Source: Maribacter spongiicola (GTDB lineage: Bacteria > Bacteroidota > Bacteroidia > Flavobacteriales > Flavobacteriaceae). From it: a stretch of DNA of 64,000 nucleotides. Of the stretch, positions 9,143 to 19,160 are shown piece after piece. The notes below the pieces were generated by a model that did no database searches, was not told the DNA's origin, and worked only from the letters and a program-made list of their open reading frames with translations. A program made the translations under genes and the position numbers. The stretch lies in assembly GCF_004364165.1 (NCBI RefSeq), contig NZ_SOAY01000010.1, positions 523,098-587,097 of the forward strand, given 5' to 3'. Numbering within the stretch: position 1 is the first letter of the stretch; each line of letters starts with the position of its first letter.

Positions 9143-12100
9143 TTATGCTACACTTTCAAGTCGTTCATTCGAATCTTTACTCTTGTTTCCAAAACTGCTA
9201 AACTTTACCTTAATACGGTATACGATATTAAATAGTACCGGTACAATGATTAAGGTTAAGAAGGTAGCTACGATTAATCCGAAGATTACCGTCCAAGCTA
9301 ATGGTCCCCAGAATATTACGTTATCACCACCAATATAAATATGTGGATTAAACTCTGAGAACAATGCAAAGAAATCAATATTTAAACCGATTGCAAGCGG
9401 AATCAATCCTAAAACTGTTGTAATGGCAGTTAATATTACCGGTCGTAATCTTGCCTTACCACCTACGATCATGGAATCTGTTGCATCATCCATCGTTAAC
9501 AGATCACTGTCTTCTATACCAAGACGCACTTTTTTACGATCTATCAGAATTTGGGTATAATCGAGCAGTACCACTCCGTTATTTACCACAATACCGGCTA
9601 ATGAGATAATACCCATCATGGTCATCATAATTACAAAAGACCATCCGGTGATCATCAATCCTCCAAATACGCCGATAAAGCTTAAGAAAATGGCAATCAT
9701 AATAATCAATGGCTTAGAGATACCACCAAATTGGAATATTAAAATAAGCATAATCAATCCTAATCCGGAGAAAAAAGCACCTACTAGGAAAGCTTGTTGC
9801 TTAGCTTGCTCTTCTAACTGACCTGTATAATCGATTTTAACGGTAGCGGGAGTTCCGTCAAAACTTCCCATTTCATTTTGAATTTCAGCAACAATTGCCC
9901 CGGCATCTGTAAAGCCAGGTTTTAATCCGGAGTAAATAGTTACTACTCTTTTACCATCGCGGTGTTTAATGGCGCTATAACCAGACGTGTTTTTTTCGGT
10001 TGCTACTGCAGAAATTGGAATCTCTTTAATCTGTCCGTTAGAAGGATCTCTAAAAATGATATTCTGATTGAACAGCGCACTTTTATTGTATCTCAAATCT
10101 TCATTGAATCTGATGTTGATATCATAATCTTCACCATCTTCTTTATAAACACCTGCTTTTTCACCAAAAATAGAACGTCTTAACTGATTACCAACTTGAC
10201 CAACGGCAACACCTAATTCCCCCGCTTTTTCGCGATCCACAATTACTTGCATAGCTGGTTTGCCTTTGTTTACATCAATCTTCAATTCTTCAATACCAGC
10301 AATGTTTTTGGTATTAATGAAGTTTTTAATGTCTTCGGCAGTATTGATCAGTTCATCATAGTCATTGCCTTCAAGCTCAATATTAATAGGAAAACCAGCT
10401 GGCGGACCATTGGCATCTTTCTCTACCGATATGGCAACACCAGGATAAATACCCTGTAATGCGGCCTGAACACGCCCTCTTATATCTTCGGTATTTAAAC
10501 CATTACGAAATTTATACTCGCTAAAGTTTACGGTTACCTTACCCTTATGTGGCATTTCGGCAGATGAACCACCATCGGTAAGTGGATTGCCGGCACCTTC
10601 ACCTACTACAGATACAGCAGAGGCCATCATAAAGTTTTCACCCTTTTCATTCTTGTACATATCATCATTCATGATAGCGTACACTTGGTTTTCTACCTCT
10701 TTAGTAATCTCATTGGTCTTTTCAATAGAAGTACCTTCAGGGTATTCTACATACACATAGATTTCATTTGGTTTGTTATCTGGGAAAAATTCAATTTTTG
10801 TACGACCGCTACCAACAGACATACCAAATAACATGAATACACCTATCAACATTAAAAATGTAATACCAAAATACCAGTATACATTGCTACCTCTTAAGGC
10901 ATGCTTTAAACGACGCTCATACCAATTTTCAAAGCGCGCCATAGTTCTCTTTTGAAATCGTATAGCTGAACCTTTAATAATGTATTTATAAGCCCAAAAC
11001 ATTATGGCGGTAAGTATAAGTACAGAACCCAAGCCACGCATAGCACCACCAAAAAGTAGTATTAATGCTCCTAGACCACCAAGAATAACACTCATTCTAA
11101 TCAATTGCTTTAAGGTCAGTTCTTTTTCATCTGTACTCATGAATTTAGAAACTAACATAGAATTCATGAAAATTGCCACGAATAATGACGAGCCCAATAC
11201 TACGGAAAGTGTAATAGGGAAGTAAATCATAAACTGCCCAAAAATACCAGGCCAAAGTCCCAATGGAACGAATGCTGCAACTGTGGTTGCTGTCGATATA
11301 ATAATAGGGTAGGCAATTTCACCAATACCTTTTTTAGCAGCTTCGGTTCTTGACAAACCTTCATCCATTAATCGGTAAACGTTTTCCACCACAACAATAC
11401 CGTTATCTACTAACATACCAAGCCCCATGATCATTCCGAAAAGGATCATCGTGTTTAGGGTATAACCTAGCCATGATAATATGACGAATGACATGAACAT
11501 GGACATAGGTATCGCGAAACCAACGAATAACGCATTTCTAAAGCCTAAGAAGAACATTAAAACGGTTACTACAAGTATAATACCGAAGATGATATTGTTA
11601 ACCAAATCATCAACTTGATTGAGCGTACGAGTAGAAGAATCATTAGCAATTGAGATATTTAAATCTGGTGGAAAGTAATTTGCTTTCTCCTTCTTTACTA
11701 ATTCCTTTATTTTATCTGCTGCAGAAATAGAGTTTCTACCGGCTCTCTTTTTAACATCGAGCATTACTACGTTGTTTCCGAATTCTCGAGCATAGGTAGT
11801 TTTGTCTTTTGCTTGAAAGTTAATAGTCGCAATATCTTTTAAGTATACGGCGCCATTTTCAGATTTAACCACGAAGTTGTTCAATTCTTTAGGGTCTTCT
11901 ACTTCGCCTAGAATACGAATGGTACGTCTTTGCCCCACAGTTTTTAAATTACCGGCAGACATCGTCATATTACCATTGCTAATAGCACTTATCACATCTT
12001 GAAAGCTGATTTTAGCAGCCATCATTTTGTAAATGTCGACACCGACTTCAACTTCTAAATCTTGTGCACCACGTATATCTGCTTGTTTAATTTCTGGTAA

Positions 12101-12646
12101 GTCTTCTACTTCATCTTGTAAATATTCAGCAAACTCTTTCAACTTTTCTACAGGGTAATCTCCTGTGAAATTGATATTCATAATAGGTACTTCTTCAGAG
12201 AAATTGAGGTCGAACACATTTGGTTCTACCTTGGCACCATTGAAAGTAGGCCAGTCTTCACTCGCTTTTTCACTATCTACTTCATCTTTTACCTTTTGCT
12301 TAGCTTGCTCAACGGTAATGTCCTCGTCAAATTCTATGGTTAAAATAGCGTAATCTTCTTGAGAAGTTGAGGTAATTTCTACTACGTTGCTAATATTCTT
12401 TAACCGATCCTCTAAAGGGTCTGTAATCAGTTTTTCAATATCTTCGGCAGTGTTACCTGGGTAAGGTGTACTAATATAGATTTTGGTCTCTATAATTTCA
12501 GGAAAATCTTCTCTGGGCATCGCCATATAGGCGCTGAATCCCAACCAAAGAAAAATAGCAATCATCACATAAATAACCGAGGGGTTATCAATGGCCCAAG
12601 ACGATAAACCGAATTCCTTATCGGCGTTCTTTTGTACTTTGCTCAT
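9143..12646 (-). CDS. RND-family efflux pump, inner-membrane subunit
   Basis: 1167 residues with the AcrB/MexB plan: TM1 near residues 20-38, a large periplasmic porter domain, TM2-6 (about 340-560), a second porter domain, and TM8-12 (about 930-1140). The TM4 motif GMLVDNGIVVVENVYR carries the acidic residue of the proton relay. It sits 6 bases downstream of its adaptor gene. Substrate cannot be named; the sequence looks like the HAE1/hydrophobe branch rather than the heavy-metal branch, but that is a judgement. It is the last gene of the operon repressed by the TetR protein at 15186-15791. Confidence 0.93.
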   Translation of the reverse strand: MSKVQKNADKEFGLSSWAIDNPSVIYVMIAIFLWLGFSAYMAMPREDFPEIIETKIYISTPYPGNTAEDIEKLITDPLEDRLKNISNVVEITSTSQEDYAILTIEFDEDITVEQAKQKVKDEVDSEKASEDWPTFNGAKVEPNVFDLNFSEEVPIMNINFTGDYPVEKLKEFAEYLQDEVEDLPEIKQADIRGAQDLEVEVGVDIYKMMAAKISFQDVISAISNGNMTMSAGNLKTVGQRRTIRILGEVEDPKELNNFVVKSENGAVYLKDIATINFQAKDKTTYAREFGNNVVMLDVKKRAGRNSISAADKIKELVKKEKANYFPPDLNISIANDSSTRTLNQVDDLVNNIIFGIILVVTVLMFFLGFRNALFVGFAIPMSMFMSFVILSWLGYTLNTMILFGMIMGLGMLVDNGIVVVENVYRLMDEGLSRTEAAKKGIGEIAYPIIISTATTVAAFVPLGLWPGIFGQFMIYFPITLSVVLGSSLFVAIFMNSMLVSKFMSTDEKELTLKQLIRMSVILGGLGALILLFGGAMRGLGSVLILTAIMFWAYKYIIKGSAIRFQKRTMARFENWYERRLKHALRGSNVYWYFGITFLMLIGVFMLFGMSVGSGRTKIEFFPDNKPNEIYVYVEYPEGTSIEKTNEITKEVENQVYAIMNDDMYKNEKGENFMMASAVSVVGEGAGNPLTDGGSSAEMPHKGKVTVNFSEYKFRNGLNTEDIRGRVQAALQGIYPGVAISVEKDANGPPAGFPINIELEGNDYDELINTAEDIKNFINTKNIAGIEELKIDVNKGKPAMQVIVDREKAGELGVAVGQVGNQLRRSIFGEKAGVYKEDGEDYDINIRFNEDLRYNKSALFNQNIIFRDPSNGQIKEIPISAVATEKNTSGYSAIKHRDGKRVVTIYSGLKPGFTDAGAIVAEIQNEMGSFDGTPATVKIDYTGQLEEQAKQQAFLVGAFFSGLGLIMLILIFQFGGISKPLIIMIAIFLSFIGVFGGLMITGWSFVIMMTMMGIISLAGIVVNNGVVLLDYTQILIDRKKVRLGIEDSDLLTMDDATDSMIVGGKARLRPVILTAITTVLGLIPLAIGLNIDFFALFSEFNPHIYIGGDNVIFWGPLAWTVIFGLIVATFLTLIIVPVLFNIVYRIKVKFSSFGNKSKDSNERLESVA

Positions 12647-12652
12647 CGATAT

Positions 12653-13819
12653 TTATTTTTTGATTTTTACTTTTTGACCATCTTTTACACTTCTGGCACC
12701 TTCTTTAATAATTTCGTTACCATCTGCTAAACCAGATAATACTTCAATATTCGCACCTTGTGTTCTACCAGTAATAATTACGCTTCTTTTTACCAAAGCC
12801 TCACCATCTGCATTAGGCTCTTCTGCAACGAAAACATATTGCTCACCATCTGCATTTTCTGAAATTATACTAGTCGGTATTAATATAGCGTCTTCACTTG
12901 TATAGTCGTTAATAGCGACTTTAGCAGAAAGATTCGGTTTAATTTTACCTTCTTTATTCGGTACAGGTATTTCAACTTCGAAAGATCTATTCGAAGGATT
13001 GATGAAATTGCCTGTCTCTCTAATTTTTGTAACAATACTATCACCCAAAACAGGAAAGTATACTAAAGCTTCTTTTCCTTTAGAAACGCTACCTAAATAT
13101 GTTTCTGGCACTTCTACCTCAATGTACATGTCAGAAAGATTTACAATACGAAATACCTCTGAACCTGGACCAGGGGCAACTACGGTGCCTTGGTCTTTTA
13201 TTACATTGTCAATAATACCAGAGAAAGGTGCTCTTATGGTAGACTTCCCTAATTGGCTCTGTGTTTGAGAAACCATATTCTCTGCAGCTTCATAATTGGT
13301 TTTAGCTTGTAAATATTGAATTTCTGAACCTATATTCTGGTTCCATAAACGCTCTTGACGCTCAAAAGTCGTTTTTGCCAAAGCAGCTTGAGATTTCAAT
13401 TGACTTACTTGGCTAGACATACCGCCATCATCAATAGTAGCTAATACTTGCCCTCTAGAAACTCTGTCACCTTCTTTAACATATACTCTTTGAAGCGTAC
13501 CCGCCATTTCTGGGTAGATCAGTACATTTTGCTTAGTAGAAACATCACCCTGTAATTCTAAGTAGTGGTTAAAAAGCTCTTTTTTTGCTGTTAATGTGTT
13601 TACCAATGGTAATTTCTCTTCATTACCCAAAACGGCTATTGCAGAATCTAAAGATTTTAATTGTGCATCAATCAGTTTTTGTTGTGAGGTTATATCATTT
13701 TTCTTAGCTCTTATTGCCTCTAAGTCTTGTTGTGCAATGATATCGGCTACCGATTGCTCACCACTGCCACATGAGTATATGCCAACGGTTGTAATTAATA
13801 AAATTAGTATTTTCTTCAT
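12653..13819 (-). CDS. RND efflux periplasmic adaptor (membrane fusion protein)
   Basis: 388 residues; a lipoprotein by its signal (LLITTVGIYSCGSGEQ, acylated Cys17). A coiled-coil hairpin (about 30-75 and again 130-190) surrounds a split lipoyl/barrel-sandwich domain (VYVKEGDRVSRGQVLATIDD; STIRAPFSGIIDNV), followed by beta-barrel and membrane-proximal domains. It links the RND pump to the TolC-like channel. Gene order TetR-TolC-adaptor-RND with gaps of 0, 25 and 6 bases marks one operon. Confidence 0.93.
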   Translation of the reverse strand: MKKILILLITTVGIYSCGSGEQSVADIIAQQDLEAIRAKKNDITSQQKLIDAQLKSLDSAIAVLGNEEKLPLVNTLTAKKELFNHYLELQGDVSTKQNVLIYPEMAGTLQRVYVKEGDRVSRGQVLATIDDGGMSSQVSQLKSQAALAKTTFERQERLWNQNIGSEIQYLQAKTNYEAAENMVSQTQSQLGKSTIRAPFSGIIDNVIKDQGTVVAPGPGSEVFRIVNLSDMYIEVEVPETYLGSVSKGKEALVYFPVLGDSIVTKIRETGNFINPSNRSFEVEIPVPNKEGKIKPNLSAKVAINDYTSEDAILIPTSIISENADGEQYVFVAEEPNADGEALVKRSVIITGRTQGANIEVLSGLADGNEIIKEGARSVKDGQKVKIKK

Positions 13820-13844
13820 GATTGTATTTTTATTGATTGATTAT

Positions 13845-15185
13845 TTAGTCTTTTGTATTTAAAATGGTTTCCAATTCGGTCTTGTTATTAATTACCTCTA
13901 CCATTGATTGTAAGTATTCTTGTTGGGTAGCATACAATTGTGTTTGTGCCTGTCTCAATTCAAAACTGGTTGCAAGACCTTCTTTGTATTTGATTTGGTT
14001 TTTGTTTTCAATACGTTCAGATAATGTTAGGTTCTGCTTCGCAGTTTCGTAATTATCTATCGCCAGGGTATAATTGTTTTTAGCATTCTCTAACTGTAAT
14101 CTAATTTGTTGTTCAGCTTCGGTTAATTGTGTTTTTGATTTTTCTAAAGCAATTTTAGCGCGTTGGGTGCTGGCACTTCTTTTAAATGAACTAAAAATGG
14201 GAATGTTCAGGTCAAAACCTAAAATAGAAGAATCGAACCACTGTTGATCTCCGCTGAAAAAATCGAAGTTTTCTGAGAAAGCTGAACTACCATAATTTAC
14301 ATACACATTCAAAGTAGGTAGCGCACGACTTCTTGCTAATTTCCATTCAAAATAACGTTGTTCGTTTAAATTCTCGGCAAGTTTGTAATCTACATTATCA
14401 TTAATATTGAAGTCAAAACCAAGAATACTTAAATCCATTTTTGACATGGTAAGATCTTCTAGGTTCTCTTGTAATTGTGTTGGCGCATTTAGGTCAAGCC
14501 CCATACTTACATTCAACATTTGTAACGTAATATCCTTTAGTCTAAGAGCACTTTGTAACTGATTTTCTACAGATGATAGGGTAATTTGAAGTTGATCAAC
14601 ACTTTCTTCATCTCCAAGTCCGTTTTCAAATAACTTCGAAGTTTCAAAAAGATTTTTTTCGAGCGTGCTTTTGTTCTTTTCTAATATTTCTATGCTTTCT
14701 TCTGCTAAAAGTACGTTACCGTAAGCTTCAACAACTTGTTTTCTAACATCTAAATCTGTTTTCTCTTTATTGTTGTCACTGTAACTTAAAAAAGCCTTAG
14801 TTGCTTGAACACCTACAATGTATGAGCCATCAAATATTTGTTGGGTCAATGTTGCAGTTGCCGTTGCTGATTGTGGTTGAGAGAAAACTACAGGTATAAA
14901 TTCACCTGCTGCACCACCTACCAATTCTGCAGGCAGTAATGTTACAGGTTGTTTTAGTTGATTAGAGTACCCAACAGATCCATTAATCTGTGGAAGTCCG
15001 CCTGCTATAGTTTCCCATTTTTGCTTTTGGGCATCTATAATATCTCTATTCGCATTAATCGCCGAATAGTTGTTTTCTAACGCAAATTGAATCGCTTCTT
15101 CTAATGTAAACGAATAGGTTTGCTCTTGTGAATATCCTAGACTAATACTTAGAATAGTGATTAAGATTACTAATTGATTTCGCAT
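13845..15185 (-). CDS. TolC-family outer-membrane efflux channel
   Basis: 446 residues with a signal peptide (QLVILITILSISLGYSQ). Two OEP repeats of long helices are visible, for example YSFTLEEAIQFALENNYSAINANRDI in the first half and RAKIALEKSKTQLTEAEQQI followed by KEGLATSFELRQAQTQLY in the second. It would form the trimeric outer-membrane exit duct for the neighbouring RND pump. It starts directly after the TetR stop, so the regulator is co-transcribed with the pump genes it probably controls. Confidence 0.93.
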   Translation of the reverse strand: MRNQLVILITILSISLGYSQEQTYSFTLEEAIQFALENNYSAINANRDIIDAQKQKWETIAGGLPQINGSVGYSNQLKQPVTLLPAELVGGAAGEFIPVVFSQPQSATATATLTQQIFDGSYIVGVQATKAFLSYSDNNKEKTDLDVRKQVVEAYGNVLLAEESIEILEKNKSTLEKNLFETSKLFENGLGDEESVDQLQITLSSVENQLQSALRLKDITLQMLNVSMGLDLNAPTQLQENLEDLTMSKMDLSILGFDFNINDNVDYKLAENLNEQRYFEWKLARSRALPTLNVYVNYGSSAFSENFDFFSGDQQWFDSSILGFDLNIPIFSSFKRSASTQRAKIALEKSKTQLTEAEQQIRLQLENAKNNYTLAIDNYETAKQNLTLSERIENKNQIKYKEGLATSFELRQAQTQLYATQQEYLQSMVEVINNKTELETILNTKD

Positions 15186-15791
15186 TTATTCTTGATTTGA
15201 ATTGATGATATTATTTAATATGGTTTTTCCTTTTGGTGTTACAATACCTCTAATATGGTATTCTAAAAATGAGTCCATAAGTTTGCCTATCGGAAATTGT
15301 TCTAAGGGAAACATGTTTTGGTCTTTTATACTATTTAGACCGGTAAAATAGATACGAGCAACAAACTCCGGATTTATATTGTCTCTAAACAAGCCTTGTT
15401 TTAAACCGCCTTCAACATTCAATAATATGCACTTATGCATTTTATCGAATTGCATAAGCTTCAGGTTTTTATGAATTTTCGGATAGTATTTCATTAATTG
15501 ATACTGAGGAGAGCTTTTTTCATCATTTAAATGAGACATTACATATTTTTTAATCTCATATAATTCTTCAATAGCGTTTTTCTCCATCGCTATAATCAGG
15601 TCAATACCATCACTTAAATCGCAGAACTTATTCATTACGCAATCTTCCACTAACGAAGTCTTATTACTGTACTCGCTGTATATGGTTTTTTTAGACATGC
15701 CGATTTCATTGGCAATATCGTCCATGGTAATACTCTTAAAACCACGCTCTAAGAAAAGCTGTGAAGCCGTATCCCTAATTTTTTCTTTCAT
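15186..15791 (-). CDS. TetR/AcrR-family transcriptional regulator
   Basis: 201 residues. An N-terminal TetR helix-turn-helix (KIRDTASQLFLERGFKSITMDDIANEIGMSKKTIYSEYSNKTSLVE, about 3-50) precedes a helical ligand/dimer domain. It is the first gene of the efflux operon and is predicted to repress it. A 9-bp inverted repeat 22 bases before its start (15813-15840) is the likely operator. The promoter box at 15800-15807 lies so close to the ATG that the mRNA would have almost no leader. Confidence 0.93.
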   Translation of the reverse strand: MKEKIRDTASQLFLERGFKSITMDDIANEIGMSKKTIYSEYSNKTSLVEDCVMNKFCDLSDGIDLIIAMEKNAIEELYEIKKYVMSHLNDEKSSPQYQLMKYYPKIHKNLKLMQFDKMHKCILLNVEGGLKQGLFRDNINPEFVARIYFTGLNSIKDQNMFPLEQFPIGKLMDSFLEYHIRGIVTPKGKTILNNIINSNQE

Positions 15792-15799
15792 AACGGCTG

Positions 15800-15807
15800 C
15801 AAATATA
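15800..15807 (-). promoter_or_regulatory. -7 box TATATTTG for the TetR-RND operon
   Basis: Exact TAnnTTTG match reading toward tetR. The predicted transcription start lies about 3 bases before the ATG at 15791. The inverted repeat at 15813-15840 fills the spacer just upstream, where a bound repressor would block RNA polymerase. Confidence 0.6.
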
Positions 15808-15812
15808 CATCA

Positions 15813-15840
15813 GGAAACTTTAGAAACTAAAAAAGTTTCC
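15813..15840. promoter_or_regulatory. TetR operator: GGAAACTTT-N10-AAAGTTTCC
   Basis: A perfect 9-bp inverted repeat (15813-15821 and 15832-15840) separated by 10 bases. Size and place (between the -33 and -7 elements of the operon promoter) are as expected for autorepression by the TetR-family protein. Confidence 0.7.
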
Positions 15841-16100
15841 AAAGTTTTACAATTTTTTAATGTTCGGTAGTTTTTCAACGATTTTTTGAGAGATTCGTAA
15901 CTAGCTATATAGCTTTAATGACTTGATGCTAGACCTTTGGTTTTTTGAAAATACCTGTCTGCGCTATTATACATAGAAGGTATAAAAGCGTTTTAAAATG
16001 TATGAATTAGAAAAGTTGAGGTATGAAATACTGATGTATTTTGAAGTAGGTATTCTTAAAACAAATTGATTGTAATGGCCTTTAGTAAAGTAAAATAAGC
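15841..16100. other. Intergenic stretch with no recognisable gene
   Basis: Between the efflux operon promoter and the end of the haloperoxidase cluster I see only AT-rich DNA. There is no coding pattern I trust and no strong hairpin terminator for the cluster ending at 16101. Confidence 0.6.
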
Positions 16101-17798
16101 TTATTGCCTTTTTCTTTTTGCTACAAAATAGAGAACAACAAGTGATAATAAAGCGCCAATTAAGTACCATATATTAGAAATTTCTTCTTTCGGTTGATTG
16201 ATTTCGACAATTTCTAATTGTTGATTAGCTTTTATGTTGGTTAGTATTTGAGTATTGCCGCCTGTCCAGTTAACAATTACAGAATCAACAACGGTATTAT
16301 CTCCCAAGCCAAAATGTGCGATCACCGAATTTTGTGATAAATGGCTAGATCCACCACCATCAATTTCTCTAATAATTCTTTTTCCATTGGCAACTACAGT
16401 TATGCGAGAGCCAATGCCATTTGCTTCAGAATCCAAACCTTTAAGTGCAACTTTTAGCCAATTACCTTTTTCTAGGTCATTTCTAAAAAGTCGAGTGGTA
16501 GATGCTATGGGGTAATTTAGAATCGGTTGTTGATTTACAACTAGTAAATCCATATCACCATCATTATCCATATCAAAAATGACCGAACCTCTACCGATAC
16601 CGTAATCGTTAATGGCTAGTTCTCTGCCTTTTTCTGTATACGTATTATCATTGTTCTCAAAATAGAAATTACCCATAGGTGTACAATTCGGATTCAGATC
16701 TCCGTTAGAAACAAACAGATCTAAATCTTCATCATGATCAAAATCAGCAAAATTTGCACCCCAACTAATTGCAAGATTGTAAGTGCCTAATTCCTTAGCC
16801 TTGTCAACAAACGGTTTACCGATACCTTGGTTCTCCATTAGCATATTGAACTTGATGTTGGTAATGTAATAATCCATCCACCCATCACCATTATAATCGC
16901 CAACTGCTGCACCCATGGCGTTTATTTTCAAGTCCATTTCGGTTTCCTTACTAGCATCATCAAAATGGTCATCAGGATACTCATTTCGGTATAGAAAATT
17001 AGGAACTGCTTTATAGCCAAAATCTTGATTCACCAACAAGTCTTGATCTTGGTCATTATCATAGTCGGTAAAAACTCCACCAAAACCAAAGCCTTTATGT
17101 CCTAAACCATATGCATCATACACGTTTTCGAAACTTTTACCTCCTTTATTTTCTAGTAAATAACTTCTAGCGGTTTGGTTCGCACTAACTATGGTAGCAT
17201 CTTTTATAATACCCAATTTGCCGGTAAATTCTTGAAAATAATTACCCACAAATAAATCAGGATATCCATCTGCATTAAAATCGCCAAAACTTGGTCCTGT
17301 ACTGAAGGAGTTTAAGTCTTCTAATCCGTATTCATTCGTTACATCTTTAAAGGTGATATCTCCATTATTTAAGAAGAGTAAATTTTTAGCTCTTGGTATT
17401 ACGCTTTTACCATCGGTAGTAGTAATGGTGGTGACGAACAAATCTCTATATCCATCTTTATTAATATCAGCACTTACGACACCTTGGGTAACAAACTCAT
17501 CTGTAACTTCTAGTCCAGAATTTTTAAAAACATCTTTGAAAGTACCGTCACCATTGTTAAGGTATAGTCGGTCAGATTTTATACCACTCGTTATATATAA
17601 ATCTTCGTAACCGTCATTATTTACATCGAATACGGTAACACCACCGCCAAAAGTACCTTCATAGACTTCATATTGGTGGTCAATACCAGCAGCTTCCGAA
17701 ACATCCGTAAAAGATTGTTGCGCATAGCTCATCAATCCGAATAATAGAAAGAATATGCTGCTGCTTATTTTAATAAGGGCTGAATTATTTTTTATCAT
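16101..17798 (-). CDS. FG-GAP/VCBS repeat protein with UnbV domain and C-terminal membrane anchor
   Basis: 565 residues: signal peptide (SSIFFLLFGLMSYAQ), about seven FG-GAP repeats with calcium-type DxNxDGxxDL loops (DVNNDGYEDLYITSG, DFNADGYPDLFVGNY, DYNGDGWMDYYIT and others) that would fold as a beta-propeller, then an ASPIC/UnbV domain (about 440-515: GSRITVVANGKRI to SVIVNWTGG). It ends with one hydrophobic helix and a KRKRQ tail (about 540-565), which is not usual for these secreted proteins and suggests inner-membrane anchoring. Its start overlaps the haloperoxidase stop by 14 bases, so it is the last gene of the SusCD-haloperoxidase cluster. Function unknown. Confidence 0.87.
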   Translation of the reverse strand: MIKNNSALIKISSSIFFLLFGLMSYAQQSFTDVSEAAGIDHQYEVYEGTFGGGVTVFDVNNDGYEDLYITSGIKSDRLYLNNGDGTFKDVFKNSGLEVTDEFVTQGVVSADINKDGYRDLFVTTITTTDGKSVIPRAKNLLFLNNGDITFKDVTNEYGLEDLNSFSTGPSFGDFNADGYPDLFVGNYFQEFTGKLGIIKDATIVSANQTARSYLLENKGGKSFENVYDAYGLGHKGFGFGGVFTDYDNDQDQDLLVNQDFGYKAVPNFLYRNEYPDDHFDDASKETEMDLKINAMGAAVGDYNGDGWMDYYITNIKFNMLMENQGIGKPFVDKAKELGTYNLAISWGANFADFDHDEDLDLFVSNGDLNPNCTPMGNFYFENNDNTYTEKGRELAINDYGIGRGSVIFDMDNDGDMDLLVVNQQPILNYPIASTTRLFRNDLEKGNWLKVALKGLDSEANGIGSRITVVANGKRIIREIDGGGSSHLSQNSVIAHFGLGDNTVVDSVIVNWTGGNTQILTNIKANQQLEIVEINQPKEEISNIWYLIGALLSLVVLYFVAKRKRQ

Positions 17799-19146
17799 TG
17801 TTCTTCCATTCTAGGGCATAAACATTTTTAGCGATTTCAACCCCTTTTTCTAAACCTACTTCGTTGTCTAATTGTGTGTGTATGCCACCATAAAATCTAG
17901 AATCTGCTGTTTCTAGTGCGGCATCCCAAAAGGTGTCGAATGACCGAATTACAAAATCAGTTTCTTTGAGTTCATCCCGTTCTCTACCTTCATGAGCTCT
18001 GTCTGTAAAAGTAAATTCTTTGCCAAAGTTATGCTCTAAAACTGTTGCTGCTGCAGCTGCTTGAATCGCATGCCCGGAGGGAAATGATGGAAAAGGTGGG
18101 TCGGGCCAGAAGGACTCCCATTCTTCATCAATATATTTTGGAATAAAGGTATTTGGTCGTTCCGTAAAGAACTGATATTTCCATTTCCAGCAATTCACGA
18201 AAGCATCTGATACTGCCATCCCTAATTGAGCGTATATTTTAGCACTTTCGATAAGCGAGATGTCATGCCCATCTATAGCCAAGGTGGCAAAATAATAAGA
18301 ATGCCCTGGTGGCGTAAAACTAACATCTGGATCATCGCCCCACCAAATAGCAGCTTCTTTTTCTAGCTGTGTCAATTCTAAATCTTTCAAATATACATTT
18401 TCAAACTGCTTGTAATACGGTGAACCAACAGTTGTGTCATACGGAATCATCTTTGGGTCTTCAAGTTCTTTATTTGTGGATGCGAAAGTTCTGTTTTCTC
18501 CCCAATGTGGGTGTAATGGGTGGTGGCTGAACGATTGTGCGAATAATGGTGGTTTCCAAGCGCCTGGTCGATTTGGGTGTATCATGGTTTTATCGAAATT
18601 ATGAAGGTATCCTCTATGCCCGCCATCTGTTTTTGACCATTCGAAAATAGTTTGTGCGACAGATTTACCAAAAGCCACAGAACGTGAAACGGTTTCTTCA
18701 TCTAAACCATTTTGAAATTGAGTAAATATCACTTGTTCTAGAGAGTCAATTTTTTTAATATTTTCTTCGGATGTTTGAACGTAGATATTCTTTAGAATTT
18801 CAGATTGCCCGGCATTTAATGCCAACACCCAATTATATTCCTTAGAGTCATCTGCCATAGGAAGCATTTCTAACCCTTTCAATTGACCGTTCATTGATTT
18901 ATATTCAGTGAAACCTGGTACAATTGCCTCATACATGGTTAGCCCAGTATAGCCAAATGCCCTAGATGCAAAAGTGGGGGAGTTCGAGGGCGTATATCTA
19001 GTAATGAACAAGGTCATATTTGCCCATTCTAAAGCAACTTCTTTATCACTCATTTTCGACTGCTCGTTTGTAGAGCATGCCATTGTAAGCAAGAGCAGCA
19101 GTACGGTAGAAATTCTTATAAGTGTTTTATTTATGGTACTAGTCAT
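17785..19146 (-). CDS. Vanadium-dependent haloperoxidase-family lipoprotein (PAP2 fold)
   Basis: 453 residues; lipoprotein signal with Cys24 (LLLLLTMACSTNEQ). All vanadate-site motifs of vanadium haloperoxidases are present with the classic spacing: K323-x6-R330-P331, P-S357-G358-H359, and S-R417-x5-H423 (SRFYGGIHTQLD). These match the lysine, two arginines, serine-glycine-histidine and axial histidine known from the fungal chloroperoxidase. The related acid phosphatases (PAP2) use the same site for phosphate, so phosphatase activity cannot be excluded. It lies in one transcription unit between two FG-GAP/UnbV genes, downstream of SusC/SusD. Confidence 0.88.
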   Translation of the reverse strand: MTSTINKTLIRISTVLLLLLTMACSTNEQSKMSDKEVALEWANMTLFITRYTPSNSPTFASRAFGYTGLTMYEAIVPGFTEYKSMNGQLKGLEMLPMADDSKEYNWVLALNAGQSEILKNIYVQTSEENIKKIDSLEQVIFTQFQNGLDEETVSRSVAFGKSVAQTIFEWSKTDGGHRGYLHNFDKTMIHPNRPGAWKPPLFAQSFSHHPLHPHWGENRTFASTNKELEDPKMIPYDTTVGSPYYKQFENVYLKDLELTQLEKEAAIWWGDDPDVSFTPPGHSYYFATLAIDGHDISLIESAKIYAQLGMAVSDAFVNCWKWKYQFFTERPNTFIPKYIDEEWESFWPDPPFPSFPSGHAIQAAAAATVLEHNFGKEFTFTDRAHEGRERDELKETDFVIRSFDTFWDAALETADSRFYGGIHTQLDNEVGLEKGVEIAKNVYALEWKNNDKK

Positions 19147-19160
19147 CGTTATTTAAAGAG

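Noticed and set aside
15967-16170. 67-codon minus-strand ORF across the end of the FG-GAP gene and the following gap
   Set aside because: Overlaps the real gene in another frame, with no homology, no promoter and low-complexity content.
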